Translations under genes and position numbers: made by a program
The notes under the pieces: generated by a model
Told to the model about the DNA's origin: nothing
The model's database searches: none
Seen by the model: the letters and a program-made list of their open reading frames with translations, nothing else
Shown here: positions 12,260 to 24,629 of the stretch, in pieces
Position numbering within the stretch: the stretch's first letter is position 1
Layout: every line of letters starts with the position of its first letter
DNA from: Papilionanthe hookeriana x Papilionanthe teres
Taxonomy: Eukaryota > Streptophyta > Magnoliopsida > Asparagales > Orchidaceae
DNA: 64,000 bases
Direction of reading: 5' to 3'
Assembly (NCBI GenBank): GCA_022702705.1
Contig: CM040428.1
Coordinates: 58,570,155 to 58,634,154 of the forward strand

Positions 12260-14690
12260 GCTTTTCTTTTAATCAAAATCAAATTTTGTCTAACCCAAAT
12301 CAATAAAATTTTTTGATGGATTTTATGTTGATGTGTAGGCTATAAGTTTGATGTGTACTTGGGTGAAGGAGTTAGGTTAACATTTTTATTAGTTTTATAA
12401 GATAAAATTTGATATTTTTGTTATTAAATTTGTATACATAAGAGTTCTCTCTATCATGATGATTGGTATTCATATTAAATACCAAAGTGTATATAGGTTT
12501 TTTCTATAAGAAATAGATCACATCACACATAGTCCATATAAATTTCATCTTTATCAACACCAAGTATTAGCTAGTACCTGCAAGTGAGTTCACCCATCTC
12601 ACATGCAAAGGTTCTAGGTGAGGTTCAATATTTAGGTGTAGTTTTGTTAACACTTGGGTGGGATATGAAATTCATGATGTTACCTCTATCAGTTACTAAT
12701 TTTTATCATTTCGCACTACATTTGACATAGAAGCAAAATTTCATTTCCTCCTCCAATCTTCATGTCCATTTACCTCTATAGTTAGACATCTTATCACACT
12801 AACAAAGTGCTAAATCACATTTTTAACTTAATATTAAAATGTGGTGTATCTTTAATAATATTCTCAAAGTCCTCAACATATAGATCATGCTCTTTTTCAA
12901 AAAAAAAAAAAAAGATATTGGTTCTGCACTAGTATTGAATATGCTCTTTCTTATGGAATGTATAACTAATAATATTATTTTTTATGATTATAGGCATATC
13001 TATAATGGATTTAATTATGGGAACACTAACTCGTCAATGCTTGGGTTTTGTAGTAACTTGTGAATGCAAAAATAGCATATCTTAAGTCCAAGAACAGATG
13101 AGAACTTATTTTATTTTTAATGGGGAATTCATTTTAAAATGCACCATTATTATTATAGGACCATGCACTTCTATAGAACCCCATCCTATCACCAATAATA
13201 AAATTGTTGGGAAATTATTAATCATTATTATTGCACTATAATATGAACATTAAATACTCAAAAGTTTTCATGAATTTAATGAAATAATATTCCCTTATTT
13301 AAGAAATAATAATTGTACAAATTTTTACTTTCATAGTTTCTATGGTAGGTACTATGACCTTGATAATTCTTTTAATTCTACCAATGCTTCTTCTTTACCC
13401 AAAGTCTTAGATGAATAAATTTCTACATGACTGATATGTTCTACTTTTATAAAATAAACTCTTTAATAATCATATATTTTGCAATAGTAAAGTAAATCAT
13501 CTATTTAGTTATGTATGTCAAAAAAATCATTTATATCATGGATCTATGAACTATAAAGCTTCAATCCTAACTCTCCTAGTTAGGTCCTTAAAGTCATCAT
13601 TGTTTCTTATAAAACGATAGTCCCTAAAATTTTTTCCTAATTTATTGGTTGTTCTTAACTTGGAGTTCTCTTTTTAATGAAAATTCTTTGGTTAGGTTAG
13701 CATTTTGCTATTATTTCGTTAAGAAATTTTAGAAATTTTTTAGAATATTATCATAATTGTTTACTTTAACATATATTTCCTGTATCATTTATGTGGATAC
13801 TTACAGACTAGTGACTTTAATTATTAAATCAAGTTAGAACTTATGATAAAATAAGTTAATACAAGAACTATTAAGCATATAATTATTACAAATAAATATT
13901 ACTTTTTCAAGTAGATTGTTGGTATTATTTTTTCGGTTGTTTTTGAAGATGCTACTCAACGAAACTCCTCAGGGCCCAAGTTAGTGTCTGTCGGGACACT
14001 GAATTTGAAATTTCTTAACAAAGAAAATTTTTAGGGTTGCTATACTGGTGTTCAATGTCGTATTACTAATTTAAACACCACATCACCAGTTTCAAATGTC
14101 AAAGTGGCTTTAAGGCAACATCGTTACAATTTACTCTAGTTTGAAACCCAAATTTTCCTAAGCGGTTTGCACCATCACGCTACCCATCTTTTCCTAAGCT
14201 TCATGGCCAACATAGCAGTGTTAAGCACTATCGAGCAAATTAAGGAGCATTGTAGTGCCACACATGGAATGACGCATCTCATGAATGTGGTTTGCCATTA
14301 TGTGAAATCTAACCCACATTGTTGTGTTGCACCTTTGGTGATGCGGTGTTTTCCAGTTTGCATTGGTGGTTGTTGTTATTTTCAATATAGTTTTTAACGT
14401 TTTTTTTAACGTTGTTTGACCAAATTTGGTCTTGGTGTTGCAGTGTCGAACCCCAATGTCATGGTGCTACATTAATTTGAGTGAAGATAATCTCTGATAA
14501 TGATATTGTTTTAATGAGTATTTATAAAAAAAACATTATGTGAGTCCACGTAACAGTTGGGTGACACAATGATGCCTCGTTTGTTTCATGGCCTTAGATC
14601 ATATATAAATAAAATTTTAGATCAAACGTTAGGTCATTTAACCACTACATCTTAGACTTTTCATTATTTCTTTCCAATGAACGTACTTAA
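12260..14690. other. AT-rich intergenic DNA, nothing recognised
   Basis: No domain or repeat boundary recognised. A 76-codon frame at 14167-14397 shows no known motif. Confidence 0.45.
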
Positions 14691-14699
14691 AAAAAAAAC

Positions 14700-15200
14700 T
14701 TCAAGAAACTTATGACATCCACCCCTAGAGCGAGAAGGAAGAAGAAGACTTTCAGAAGCTTTGACAGTATGCACTTTGTCAGTGTTGAAGCAGATAAAAG
14801 GTATAGAGAATCTCTTATCCATCACAAAATGATTTTGGAGCATGAGTATAGTAACCTGGTTGACTTCATCGATTATACTATTAGAGATAAGATTTGGAAA
14901 TCTTTTGTTGTGGAACCCTACTCTGTCATAGTACATGTAGTTTGGGAGTTCTTGGTGAATGTCGAAGAATGACACTGGACTAAAAAGTCTATGTTAGAGA
15001 GAAGTGGATTCTCTTTGACAACTCCATGATTAATGGCATAGAGTTCTTGGTCATATATGTGATTGATCTGTATACTTAAGTCCTCAAGGATGGTCCTAAA
15101 TTTGATGAGAGCTTGTCTTACTTAAAATAGGTCAATTTTGGGATCCTTTAAAAATAGAGAGAGGGGAAGATTACAAACTTCCTCGCTAAGGCTCTTATGC
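14700..15200 (+). pseudogene. Possible Transposase_32-like fossil
   Basis: The frame at 14712-14972 reads a basic start (ARRKKK), then EADKRYRESL and IHHKMILEHEY, then a W-x-F...V-x-E-F segment. After one frame change near 14970 it continues with VREKWILFDNSMINGIEFL. This order resembles the 'putative plant transposon protein' domain (Transposase_32), where a basic head precedes REFYANL and V-x-V-RG-x-x-IDFSPEAIN motifs. The frameshift and later stops make it nonfunctional. The assignment rests on a weak pattern. Confidence 0.4.
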
Positions 15201-15349
15201 ATGAATCCAAAGCCTGACAATAGGTTGGTTTTATTTTGGTTTGTTTTGAAATAAAAAGTGAACATATCTAAAATATTTAATTATTTAAATAATAAAATAC
15301 AACATCAAAAGTAATTTATTATCTCAAAAGATGAAAAAATCACTTCAAT

Positions 15350-15870
15350 TTTGGTTCAATTATTTAAATGAGAAAATTTAGAATATTTGTTTAGTTTGTG
15401 TTGTACCAATAGATCTTTCCACTACCTAATTTGAAGACTAGAAATGGATTAGATAAATCATGTTTTTTAAATTTCTATAAAAGTAGGCCCCTACAATTAA
15501 TTACATCTTAAGAAACAAAGTTTCTTTAAAAAACTCTTAATTAAGGTTATGGTTTTATCATCAAGAAATTTCAAGGTTTGATTTTCAAAATTGTTTATTG
15601 CAATATCAAATAGAAAAGCTCAAAAGTGTAACATTTATTTTTGAACCCATGGAAGAAAGGTAGGAGATATCGAAGATATTGAGAAAACTCAGTGACATCT
15701 CAACTATCATATTATTTGATTTTATTAATTTTTAAGAATATTTATTTTATATTTGAATTTAACATTTTATTAGCAATTTAAGACTTATATCATATGATAC
15801 TTAATAATGAGAAAAACTAGAAGGTGAGTATTTACATCATAGTTCGACGAACAATCTTACAATCCTAAAA
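15350..15870 (+). repeat. Dispersed repeat B (copy 1, degenerate)
   Basis: Shared landmarks with 43.9-44.7 kb and with the reverse complement of 51.8-52.6 kb are: GCCCCTACAATTAATTACATC, AAAACTCTTAATTAAGGTTA, CTCAAAAGTGTAACA, and TAGGAGATATCGAAGATATT leading to GTGACATCTCAACTATC. No coding sequence. This is the most decayed of the three copies. Confidence 0.6.
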
Positions 15871-15899
15871 GTAAAGGCGAGGTTCATTAAAAGTAGTGA

Positions 15900-17090
15900 A
15901 ACCTTGTGAATCTAGTATAAAGAAGATGGAAACACAAAAACCAAATAAACAAACAAACAAACATGAATGAACTTACAACCCTTTCCGGAAAGGGATGTCA
16001 TCTAGGACACTTAATCACAGTAAAACCATACATGAACTGTCTCATTGAATGCAGGATATGATATGTTAATATTTATTAGAAAAAAAAATAGGTCTTAAAA
16101 CTCTATTAAAAAAAATTAAGATGTTTAAGTATGAATGGTATGCACAATGTCCTAAAACTAATACGAACATACTTTGTAACTTATATTAAAATTTTATAGC
16201 TCAACACACTCAAGTATTTTTTTTTTTTAACTCTTAGTGTCAGGTGAATAAAACAAGACATGTATGGGTATGGATATTCTTGATGATGAATGCTCAAATG
16301 ATTTTTTTCTTAAGGTCATTTGGTATGCAAATCCAGACTCACTCTATAAGGCAGTGATCCTCGAAGGACAAAACACCCCCTTCATATGATGAGTGAGGGC
16401 TTGAAAATAAGGAATATAATTTATATGCAATGCATGTCTAAATTAATCTTTGCTTGGATATTTTTAAATCACAAAGATGTTTCTAATCAATTTTTGTTAA
16501 TATCAATTTTGTTATTGTAAATGCATGATTTATCTGAGGTGTGAATGAAATGATATTTCATATTTAATTTTAGTTATGAGTTTCCTTTAATTTAAAAAAA
16601 TTATGAAGAAAATTGTTGTGTTGTGGTAAAGAAATTTAGTCATTAATGAGCCTACTGAAAATATAGGCAAAAAACATAACAAAAGCAACGACCTAAAATT
16701 TGGGCAGATTTATCAAACATAAACCACAAGCACAAGAAGACAAAGACACAAGTAGGTAACCAATTCTAGGTTTACGACAAACTTGGTAAAAAATGTCATA
16801 TGAATATGGTTGTCGCTTTAGTTGAGGTTCATCATTCACTTTCATGTTCACATTTCCTTGGATAATTTAGATGTCAATAATTGACCAACTATTACAGGTG
16901 CCTTAACTCTAAAAAAAAACACTGCAAGAATAGAAAACTATATTTACTACAGCTACCTAGTTTTACTACAACACCCTAGGCTACTACAACAACACTACAA
17001 AATAAAGTCAACCTAGAAATATATAAGGAAAACTATGACAAACTAGACTAATATGTAAATGAAATGTAATACATAAATAAAATAAAGTTA
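15900..17090. other. Intergenic, nothing recognised
   Basis: AT-rich, with A-runs near 16080 and 16910. No gene or repeat was recognised. Confidence 0.5.
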
Positions 17091-17879
17091 TTTATTTGAA
17101 GGAATAAAGGGGGTCAAAGAGCCTGGGAAAACTTCTCTTTTCCCCAACGAGACAAATCTACCTTTTTCTCTCTCTCTCTCTATCTCTCCCGTTTTCTCTC
17201 CCTTGGTCCCCAAGCTCTAACCCATGAGCACTCATTGAACAGATTTGAATTCAACTTCTTAAAAGGTGTGGTGAACGTGGAGCGTGTCGACAACAAGAAG
17301 ACAAACACCCCAAGAGGAAATACTAAACAGAGAAACAAAAAAAAAAATAAAACTATTTATTTGCTTTAGCTTTTTTTATTAAGAAAGAAGAAAAAAATGA
17401 TAAAATAAAGAAAAAGAAAAGTCTCTCCTCTCACTCAAAACATCCAAAACATGTCTCAAAACTCGACTCAGAGAAAGCTTTGGAGGTGGTTATCTGCCCA
17501 ATAGCAATAAGCTTCGTGCAAAAAAATCACCCCATTATTGAGTCTCGGAGGCTACCCACGCTAGAGCAATGACAATATCCACCTAAGACCTGGAGAAAAA
17601 TGCGGCCCGCCGGAGCGACATTCCAAAAGAGCAAAAGAGACGGAATAAGTGAAACTTGAGTTAGACAAATACAACATCTACAATCTACAAAAAAAAAAAA
17701 AAATTAAAAACCAACTGACCATCTTCTCAAAGAAAACGGGTCACCGATCAACACACCAAAAAGATTTTCCACCGACTAAACGATAAGCCGGACACTTGCA
17801 AGCTCACTTCCGGTAACCGCACAAACCACTCAATTGGAAGGCCCTACCTGATCGGACACCCACCCACCCAAACTCCTTG

Positions 17880-18125
17880 AGCTGGTCTATATCCACCTAA
17901 GTCCACCCGGCCTACGTTCACCCGTTCTAATTCCACCCGACCTAAGTTACCCCGGCCTAACTCCACCCAACCAGCTTCCACTTGGTCAGCTTCGACCCAG
18001 CCTGTTTCAATCAGGTAGCTTCCACTCGGCCAGATTCACCCTGTCTGCTTCCACCTAGCCTGCTTCCACTCGGCTAGTTTCCACTAGCCTGCTTCACTGA
18101 CGAGCTTCCGCTCGCCCACTTTTTT
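17880..18125. repeat. About 18-bp degenerate minisatellite
   Basis: Repeated CCACCCGGCCTAACTT / CTTCCACTCGGCCAG / CTTCCACCTAGCCTG-type units occur roughly every 17-19 bp, about 13 units. They drift in sequence from one end to the other. The block is C-rich on the plus strand and strikingly different in base composition from its AT-rich surroundings. Confidence 0.8.
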
Positions 18126-18437
18126 AGCTGGCCGCCGACCGAAGCCCAGATTTGATGGTCGACGAGTTACCGAGCAGTATGCACTAACACAAAAGACTAA
18201 AATAACATATTCTACCCTCTTTAAAGCCAGGGCAATTTTGTAATATCATTTTTCCTCTTTTGTCTTTCTATAGATAGGAGAACCAGTAAAATATAAATGA
18301 CCTATCTTGGGCTCTCCTCTCTGTCAACACCCCATGTAGGAAGTTCTCTCTTTTCTTCTCCTCTCTTGTAATAACTATTTGCGAGCGAATACAAGGGGCC
18401 AAAGAGTCTGAGAACACCCCTCTTTGCTCACACGGGG

Positions 18438-18441
<4 letters not shown>

Positions 18442-18483
<42 letters not shown>
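18442..18483. repeat. (CT)21 microsatellite
   Basis: Uninterrupted CT tract within the right-hand direct repeat; the left copy carries a shorter CT tract near 17168. Confidence 0.95.
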
Positions 18484-18486
<3 letters not shown>

Positions 18487-18879
18487 TAGTCAATAAGCTA
18501 TATCCCTTAGGCACTCACATGACAGATTTAAATTCAACCAAACTGAATTTTGTAGTATGTTCGTAAATTCTCGTAAAAAAATAGTAAGATAAACGGGCAT
18601 AACCCAATTAAAAAATAATTTAATCAAAAGTGCATAGTTATATCAAAGATAACCTGGTTAAATATTTTGCTAACAATCAAGCCCTTATATTGGCACCGTG
18701 CTTTCATATCTTGATACGATCATATATACATGCAGTTGACCTATATTCCCAAGTAGCTCCTTCTTCCTTAGAATTGCTATTAAATGGTTGCAATGACCAA
18801 TAATGCTCTTCTGCTTTTCAATTCTTGTTGGGTCTTCATTCTTCTTTCAGTAATGATGTGTGCAAGTAAATTCGTGGTA

Positions 18880-19800
18880 GTAGATTGATAAATTAATGTC
18901 TTAGTGTTGCGTGAGAATCTAGCGCATACTTAGATAGAATAAATAATGGGCCAAAAATACCAAAATATTTTACATGAAAAACCTTAAAAGGGATACAAAA
19001 TATTAGGTATTGCTCAGTTGAAATATTTAACTATGAGTTGGAGATTAGAAGTGCGGCCCCTTGTCTCACAGGGGGAAATGGTTACACAGTCTCTCGAGTT
19101 ACAACGTTGATGCGTGGAAGGACTTGTGACTCTGTTGCAAGAGCGATCGCAAGGATTAGTAATAGTTAGATTTTCAATGCATAGTCTTTGGGGTTGGCAC
19201 GATGTCTAGGAAATTGCGTTGCTTCGTAAGTTGCTCCATACTATGCTTTGTCGCAAGGAGTGAGTGAGGGTTGATGATGAGCGGTGGCGGCCAACAAGTA
19301 GTGGTCGCCAATGGTTGGCGGCGGTCAGCTGCTATAGGAATAGGTGGCATTCACCGGATCGTGGGTGCATAAGTGATGTTGGACTTCAGCTCCTCTCCAT
19401 GCTTCAATCTTATTCAAACTTCAAGCTACAGGTTCCCCTCTCACAAGGGGGTAGGGCACTATTTATAGAGTCAAATAAAAAAGAAATCCATACCACTCTT
19501 GATCAAATGACCCAAAGAGATCTCCTTAATCTGATGACGTTTGATAAACATTTAAGTAACTTAAAGATGTCGGAATTGAGCATTCTTGAGCTCGTTGGAT
19601 TCGTCTTATCGATATGCTCAATTTTATTGTACTTTTTCAAATTTAGAATCTATTTGATCCTCAATTACGCCTAAAAGCTTTTAAATATAGTTTAACAACT
19701 TGATCTGGGCTTAATTTGACTCGGATGGACCGATTTTGGTACGTTTAGTTCGTCTCGTCAAGCCGTCTGGATGACTTTTAATCAAAGTTGAAATATATTT
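18880..19800. repeat. LTR-like noncoding sequence
   Basis: Two phrases are typical of plant LTRs: ACATGAAAAACCTTAAAAGG near 18972, like the 'GGAAAACCxxTAAAGAGG' phrase of many elements, and a TATA-like CTATTTATAGAG near 19460 next to CTCTCACAAGGGGG. An earlier CTTGTCTCACAGGGGG near 19063 echoes the latter. No partner LTR was found. A 136-codon frame at 19264-19674 lies inside and has no recognisable domain. Confidence 0.35.
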
Positions 19801-20199
19801 TATTAATCTCAAAATATCATGTTGATATTAAAAATGTTTTGATGATGCATGAAGGATAAATATTATTATATTTATCTAAAGAATTGGGAGTAGCGCTAAA
19901 CTTAAGAAAATTTTAAAATAATAACAATAATAAAGCAATATAGCTAGCCCTTCTACCGATAAACTCGAAGACCATGCGGTAAACTTATTGTCTCTTATCA
20001 GGGTACGACAAACACAAATACCGCCACATTGATATCAGCTTCTTTTGTTCAAATAAACAGGTGTTACTGCGGCCAGTTTCGGGAGCATGAAGTCCAAGCG
20101 GATTGGAAGACAATGGCCTAAGGAAAATAGATGCAGAAGAAGTGTCCCTCTTCTATGAATTTGTTGTGGAGAAGGAATTTCTAGCTAGGGAAAATAGAT

Positions 20200-22870
20200 G
20201 CAGCAGATCGACGGGATTAGTTTGGTCGGTTGAATTTGTCAGAATAGGTCGTTCAGCTAATGTAGCATGGCTGTCAATCCTCGATCCTGATGAGGATTCT
20301 AGGGGGCGTCCATGTGATGGTTGGAAATACTATGGAACTGGATCTTTTCTTGGATCGGCTCTACTAGAGAGTAGGTTACCGTATTAGGTCAACTTTCTTA
20401 CAATGGTTGGCTCAGTTGCTCTTTTGTCTCAACTGAATGGCACGTGCAGGGATCATTCAATCCTCTTTTTGTTTGTCTCATTGTCTGGTCGATTTTGGAC
20501 ATATTTGTATGGCTTGTATAGCTTTGCTCGATCAGTAAAGTGGCTCGCATGATCTTCCGGTATTAGTCCAGCCTTCGTTGTACTCTTCCCTTCTATACTG
20601 TTGGATCGCTTTAAGATCAGTACTAACAGATTTTTGATGTAAATATATTAGTTCGCCAGTTATCTTACTTCTTGAAAGCTACACTGCGATAAAAATAATA
20701 GAACTTAATGTATATGAAAATCGCATTCAATTTAATTAATGATTCAACAACTGAACTTCTTTGACATCGATGCCTCCGACTCTTATAAATAGGAAGAAGA
20801 AATTTGTTGTTAAGTAGAATAAGTCTATACTCCAACATCCAAATTAGGTTGGTTATTTAATTCAGTCCTCAGCACTGAGTGAAAAACTGTTTAACCATCT
20901 GACCGGACTTTCAACCTATCTGTCTAACCTTTTATTATAGCACAGGACCCTTCAGTTGACTCAATCGCTTGACCTCCCACCGCTTTCACCATCCGTCGCT
21001 GAGAGTGCTGCTCGAGTAAGATGGGCTTCAATCTTGTTTAAAGGTTTGATATTTTTTAAACTTTTTTTCATTTACAATTTTTATAGCGCAAATGAATCGA
21101 CATTGGTAATTTGAGATGATGATTCAGTTCTAATTGGTGTTGGTGAGAAATTGATTAGGGCACCAATGATAGCAGACCAAGTGTTAGGGTGAATGACACT
21201 TGAGCGAGGATGGCGTAAGAACGTAAGAAAGTAGTTGGCCAACTCAAGACGTTCCATGGGTCACTTTCTCATTTTGTGGATGAAATTGAGAGCTCATTTG
21301 CTCGGTCAGCAGTGATTCAACTGGGTGAGAAGATGTGAGAGCTATCAGCTCATGTGGAGAGGATGGAGTGGATGTAAAAGATAGTGGTGACTCTTCATTG
21401 AGAGTTGTTGGATGTTATGGAGTGATCCTTAATTTTCTAAGCTCAAGCTAAGTTAAATTGACTGAGTTATTTGAGGTCTGGAGGGGAGTTCTTATATAAG
21501 AGGCAGCTTCGAATAAGGTCCTCTGAGACTTTTGGGTACTAGCAAATTATGTCAAAAATATTCATTTGAAATCAGTGGATGATGTAATTAGTTTTATTGG
21601 TAATCCGTTGAACCACATGAGGGTCGACGCCCTCATTGTGGTAAAGTAAAGATGGTATTTCAGCACGGAAGTGATTCTCAGCGAACACACAATCAACTCA
21701 AATAAGATAATGTGGTTGGTCGAACCAGCTTACCCCTTGTAAGACTCTAGAGTTGGGACCTCTAATCATGTTAGAGGCTAGGCATCAAAGATGTCTTATG
21801 AGAATGTATTCTCGAGTTGAAGGGGTGCCTCATTATGCCCGAACCATTGTAAATCAATCGGTGTTGGCCCAACACTGTCAAAGTACTGGTAGTCACCTTC
21901 CCTCTCTAATGTTCGGCGGACTCGTCTGTTTTTGGGTGTTTTCCCTTCATCTCGAGGCACCTGATCTCTCTCTCGGGTCAGCATGCCTTAGAATACATCC
22001 AACATCAGATCCTTCAACTCTTGGATTTGTTGGGTTGTGAATTTTTCGGTTCACTCCAGGTTGTTGGTATGTATTTTATAAAAATTTTCTCTTTGAGCTA
22101 CTTCTCTTATTATTTGTGGCATGATCCACACTCACCAAGCCTTTGACGATATTGAATCCAAATTTATATGCGAATCACACCTAATAAATACTGTAAATAA
22201 GGAGAGAGAGTGTGTGAGATAGAAAGAGATAAATGAATAATAATTATCATGTCTTATTCATAAATTATTCCTCATATTTATAAAAGAGAGAGTATAATGA
22301 TGATATTACAATTTTACCTCTATTTGGAAGTGGTCTGTACTAGGATATTTTTAATATTTTACATGTATGAGTTCATCATTTGGCTAGTTTATGGTTTGGC
22401 CGACTAAGCTTAGCTGACTTTGGGTCGACAATATCAGCTTAGTTGGCTGAGTTTGGTCGACATGGGTCGATGAACTGTTTTAGCCTGGTCGTCAATCATT
22501 TATCCCGAGTGAGGAACCTCTGTGGTGTTCATGGATGCTTAAAGATATGGTGGAACTAAATCTTCTCTTGGAATGGCTATACTAGATAGTAGACTATCAT
22601 ATCAAGCCGATTTTCTTATAGTGGCTGGCTCAAATGCTCTTTTATCTTGTTTCTGACCGAATAGCTCTTGCTTGGATTATCTAGTCACCTTTTTGTCTGT
22701 CTCATGGAAAAGTAAGGGCCCTTTGATTGGCTCGAATATGACTTCTTTCGGTCAATTAAGTGGGCCTTATGATTTTTTGTAGTGGGCCAGCCTTCACTGT
22801 ACTCTTCCCTCTTGGACCTTTGGATCTCTTTAAGCTCACTCTTGACACATTTTTTACGTACAGTAACCTT
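20200..22870 (+). mobile_element. Non-autonomous LTR element, family A (copy 2)
   Basis: A 5'-truncated left LTR at about 20200-20700 matches a more complete right LTR at about 22150-22862. Paired landmarks are CTACTAGAGAGTAGGTTACC / CTATACTAGATAGTAGACTA, TGGTTGGCTCAGTTGCTCTTTT / TGGCTGGCTCAAATGCTCTTTT, and GCCTTCGTTGTACTCTTCCC / GCCTTCACTGTACTCTTCCC. The left LTR end (CTTACTTCTTGAAAGC near 20668) equals the left LTR end of copy 1 (near 7650), so these are one family. The 1.4-kb interior has no intact gag or pol frame. Confidence 0.6.
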
Positions 22871-23039
22871 TTTAGAGGTGACGTAATTACATTAACTTTT
22901 ATATATTAGGAAGATTGATATTATGTATTGTAATTAGAGAAGTTTTAATTATAAGATCTTTTTTTATATTTATTCCTAATTTGTATATGATAATCCTCTC
23001 TTTTTTATATAAAATATTAGGGCTGACTTTATTTGTTTG

Positions 23040-23590
23040 TAGAATTGTAAGCCAATTTTGGCTATCTTTTCAACTAGTATGTGTGCAACTAAAGGTCTAC
23101 TTAAAGTTATATCTTAGCAAATCTCGTTTTGTTGGTCTTTTAAAGATTGACCAAAGTGAGAAGAGGATTAAAGTGTTGAACAAATGCAATTGGAGGTATG
23201 TGAATTTAAACAAAATAGAAGAAACAATTGGTTGTTCCTAATGAGGATTAAATGTCAAAAGACCACTTCAAACCTTTTATATGAGAGTTTACTATATGGA
23301 AACTTTCTTAGAAAAAAATCCTAGCGTAATCCTCCTCCCTACTTAACTGAATTATAATGTGGCGCCCATCAAACTGCCCTAACTTCCAACTTCCCAAAAG
23401 CTTCACACCATTAGAGAAATGTCTAATGGTATCCATTTTAGGATGCACAAACTGAAATTTTCCTACCAAAGTGAACTTAAGTGTTTCAGCCAACTTTATC
23501 GTGTCAGCCTTCGATCGAATGAGTGTCGGCTTCTCATTCTTCTACTAGCTTTGTGCAGAAAGGTTCAATCATCTCCACCTTCCAAACCAT
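23040..23590 (-). pseudogene. DUF4283-type fossil (LINE ORF1 remnant)
   Basis: Minus-strand frame 23493-23308 reads FTLVGKFQFVHPKMDTIRHF, then LGSWKLGQFDGRHIIIQL and SREEDYARIF. This is the DUF4283 pattern: LVGKF...IR..F...G.....G..D.RHV.I.....EDY.R. The preceding KADTIKLAETLKF (up to about 23540) fits the usual lead-in. After a stop near 23300, weak echoes of the rest of the domain are visible to about 23040. DUF4283 typically heads L1-like LINE ORF1 proteins. No reverse transcriptase was seen nearby. Confidence 0.65.
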
Positions 23591-23889
23591 TATGAAAAAC
23601 TTACACAAAAATTAGAGATGAACCATCCAAACCATAATTAGAAGAACATGTATTCATCCTAGATAACTATGAACTCCATCCATGAATCCCTAGTATTTGC
23701 ACATACATGGTAAAGAGCAAAAGCTCATCATGCTTGCACATGAAATTTCCGCAACCTCGCCTTAATATGGAGTATTAGGAGAAATTTTAAAATAAAAAAT
23801 TTATAGAAATTTAATATTACAAAAAAATATATATTAAAAAGTTATAAAATAGATAAAATTATTCTCACTGGTGACATGTAGCTAAATTG

Positions 23890-24137
23890 GGCAAATTATT
23901 GCATATGGAAGACGCACACAACATCCGTACACAGCTTCAAAAAATCATGCAATACTCTGGTAATAATCTAAGAATAACTCTAAAATGAAATTCATACAAT
24001 AACTTGCAAATAACCCCAATATTTATTTAATACCTAATAACTTGTAAATATCCCTCCAATAACTTCAAATTGAAGTTACTGGCTGGTTATTTCCGCACGC
24101 AGCACTGCGTACGTCTTTCGTATGGAATAATCGCCTT
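23890..24137. mobile_element. MITE with 8-9-bp target duplication
   Basis: The left end GGCAAATTATTGCATATGG, then AAGACG, faces a right end whose reverse complement is GGCGATTATTCCATACG, then AAAGACG. The flanks share CTAAATTG (23882-23889 and 24138-24145); one more base each side differs. The interior has CAATAACTTGCAAATAACC and CTAATAACTTG short repeats, like those in the 59.5-kb element. About 248 bp, noncoding. Confidence 0.7.
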
Positions 24138-24370
24138 CTAAATTGTAATTCTGAAGAGCGACTTTTATTTGATGATTAAAAAATTTTGATCGAATCAACT
24201 TACTTGATTGAACTGATTGTCTCAAAATTAAAATTTTAATATTTTAAATTTATTTTAATAATTTTTATAATTTACAAAAGTTATTAATTTTATTATAAAA
24301 ATGTGCGATGATTAAAATATTGTGGATATATCAAAGTAATTTATATATTTTCTTGCTTAAAGAGCAATAA

Positions 24371-24374
<4 letters not shown>

Positions 24375-24461
<87 letters not shown>
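24375..24461. repeat. (TA)n microsatellite, about 87 bp
   Basis: The longest pure TA tract in the window, abutting a tRNA-like sequence on its right. Confidence 0.95.
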
Positions 24462-24463
<2 letters not shown>

Positions 24464-24464
<1 letters not shown>

Positions 24465-24625
24465 ACAAGTGAGAATGTCTTGGCCATTGGTCATGCGCCT
24501 TGCTGTAATTCTCTCTAAGTCGTAGTGCTCGAATCCCACCGATAACGGGAGAATTCGAATAGCACACCGGACTGGAAGGAAAGTCCGCTTCTCGGTCAGT
24601 TCAACGGTCTCCGACTGTCAATCAA
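24464..24625 (+). mobile_element. tRNA-derived SINE head
   Basis: TGGCCATTGGTCATGCGCC at 24481 is A-box-like. TGCTCGAATCC at 24526-24536 is a good B box, at the 45-nt spacing of a tRNA promoter. The stems of a functional tRNA do not form, and a tRNA-unrelated body (GAATAGCACACCGGACTGG and on) follows to about 24625. This is the layout of a tRNA-derived SINE. The 3' boundary is unclear. Confidence 0.55.
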
Positions 24626-24629
24626 AATT

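Larger units (their letters stand above)
17095..18535. repeat. Direct repeats flanking a minisatellite
   Basis: About 150 bp at 17095-17250 recurs at 18385-18535. Common landmarks are GGTCAAAGAGCCTG / GGCCAAAGAGTCTG, GAGACAAATCT / GGGGCAAATCT followed by a CT tract, then GAGCACTCATTGAACAGATTT / AGGCACTCACATGACAGATTT and AATTCAAC. The spacing is about 1.29 kb. This may be a short LTR-type or TRIM-like element, but no primer-binding site was identified. Confidence 0.55.

Noticed and set aside
19264..19674. 136-codon open frame
   Set aside because: No domain, no coding-like continuation, and it lies in LTR-like sequence; kept only as a note.
24481..24555. tRNA gene
   Set aside because: A and B boxes fit, but the acceptor and anticodon stems do not pair; better read as a SINE head.
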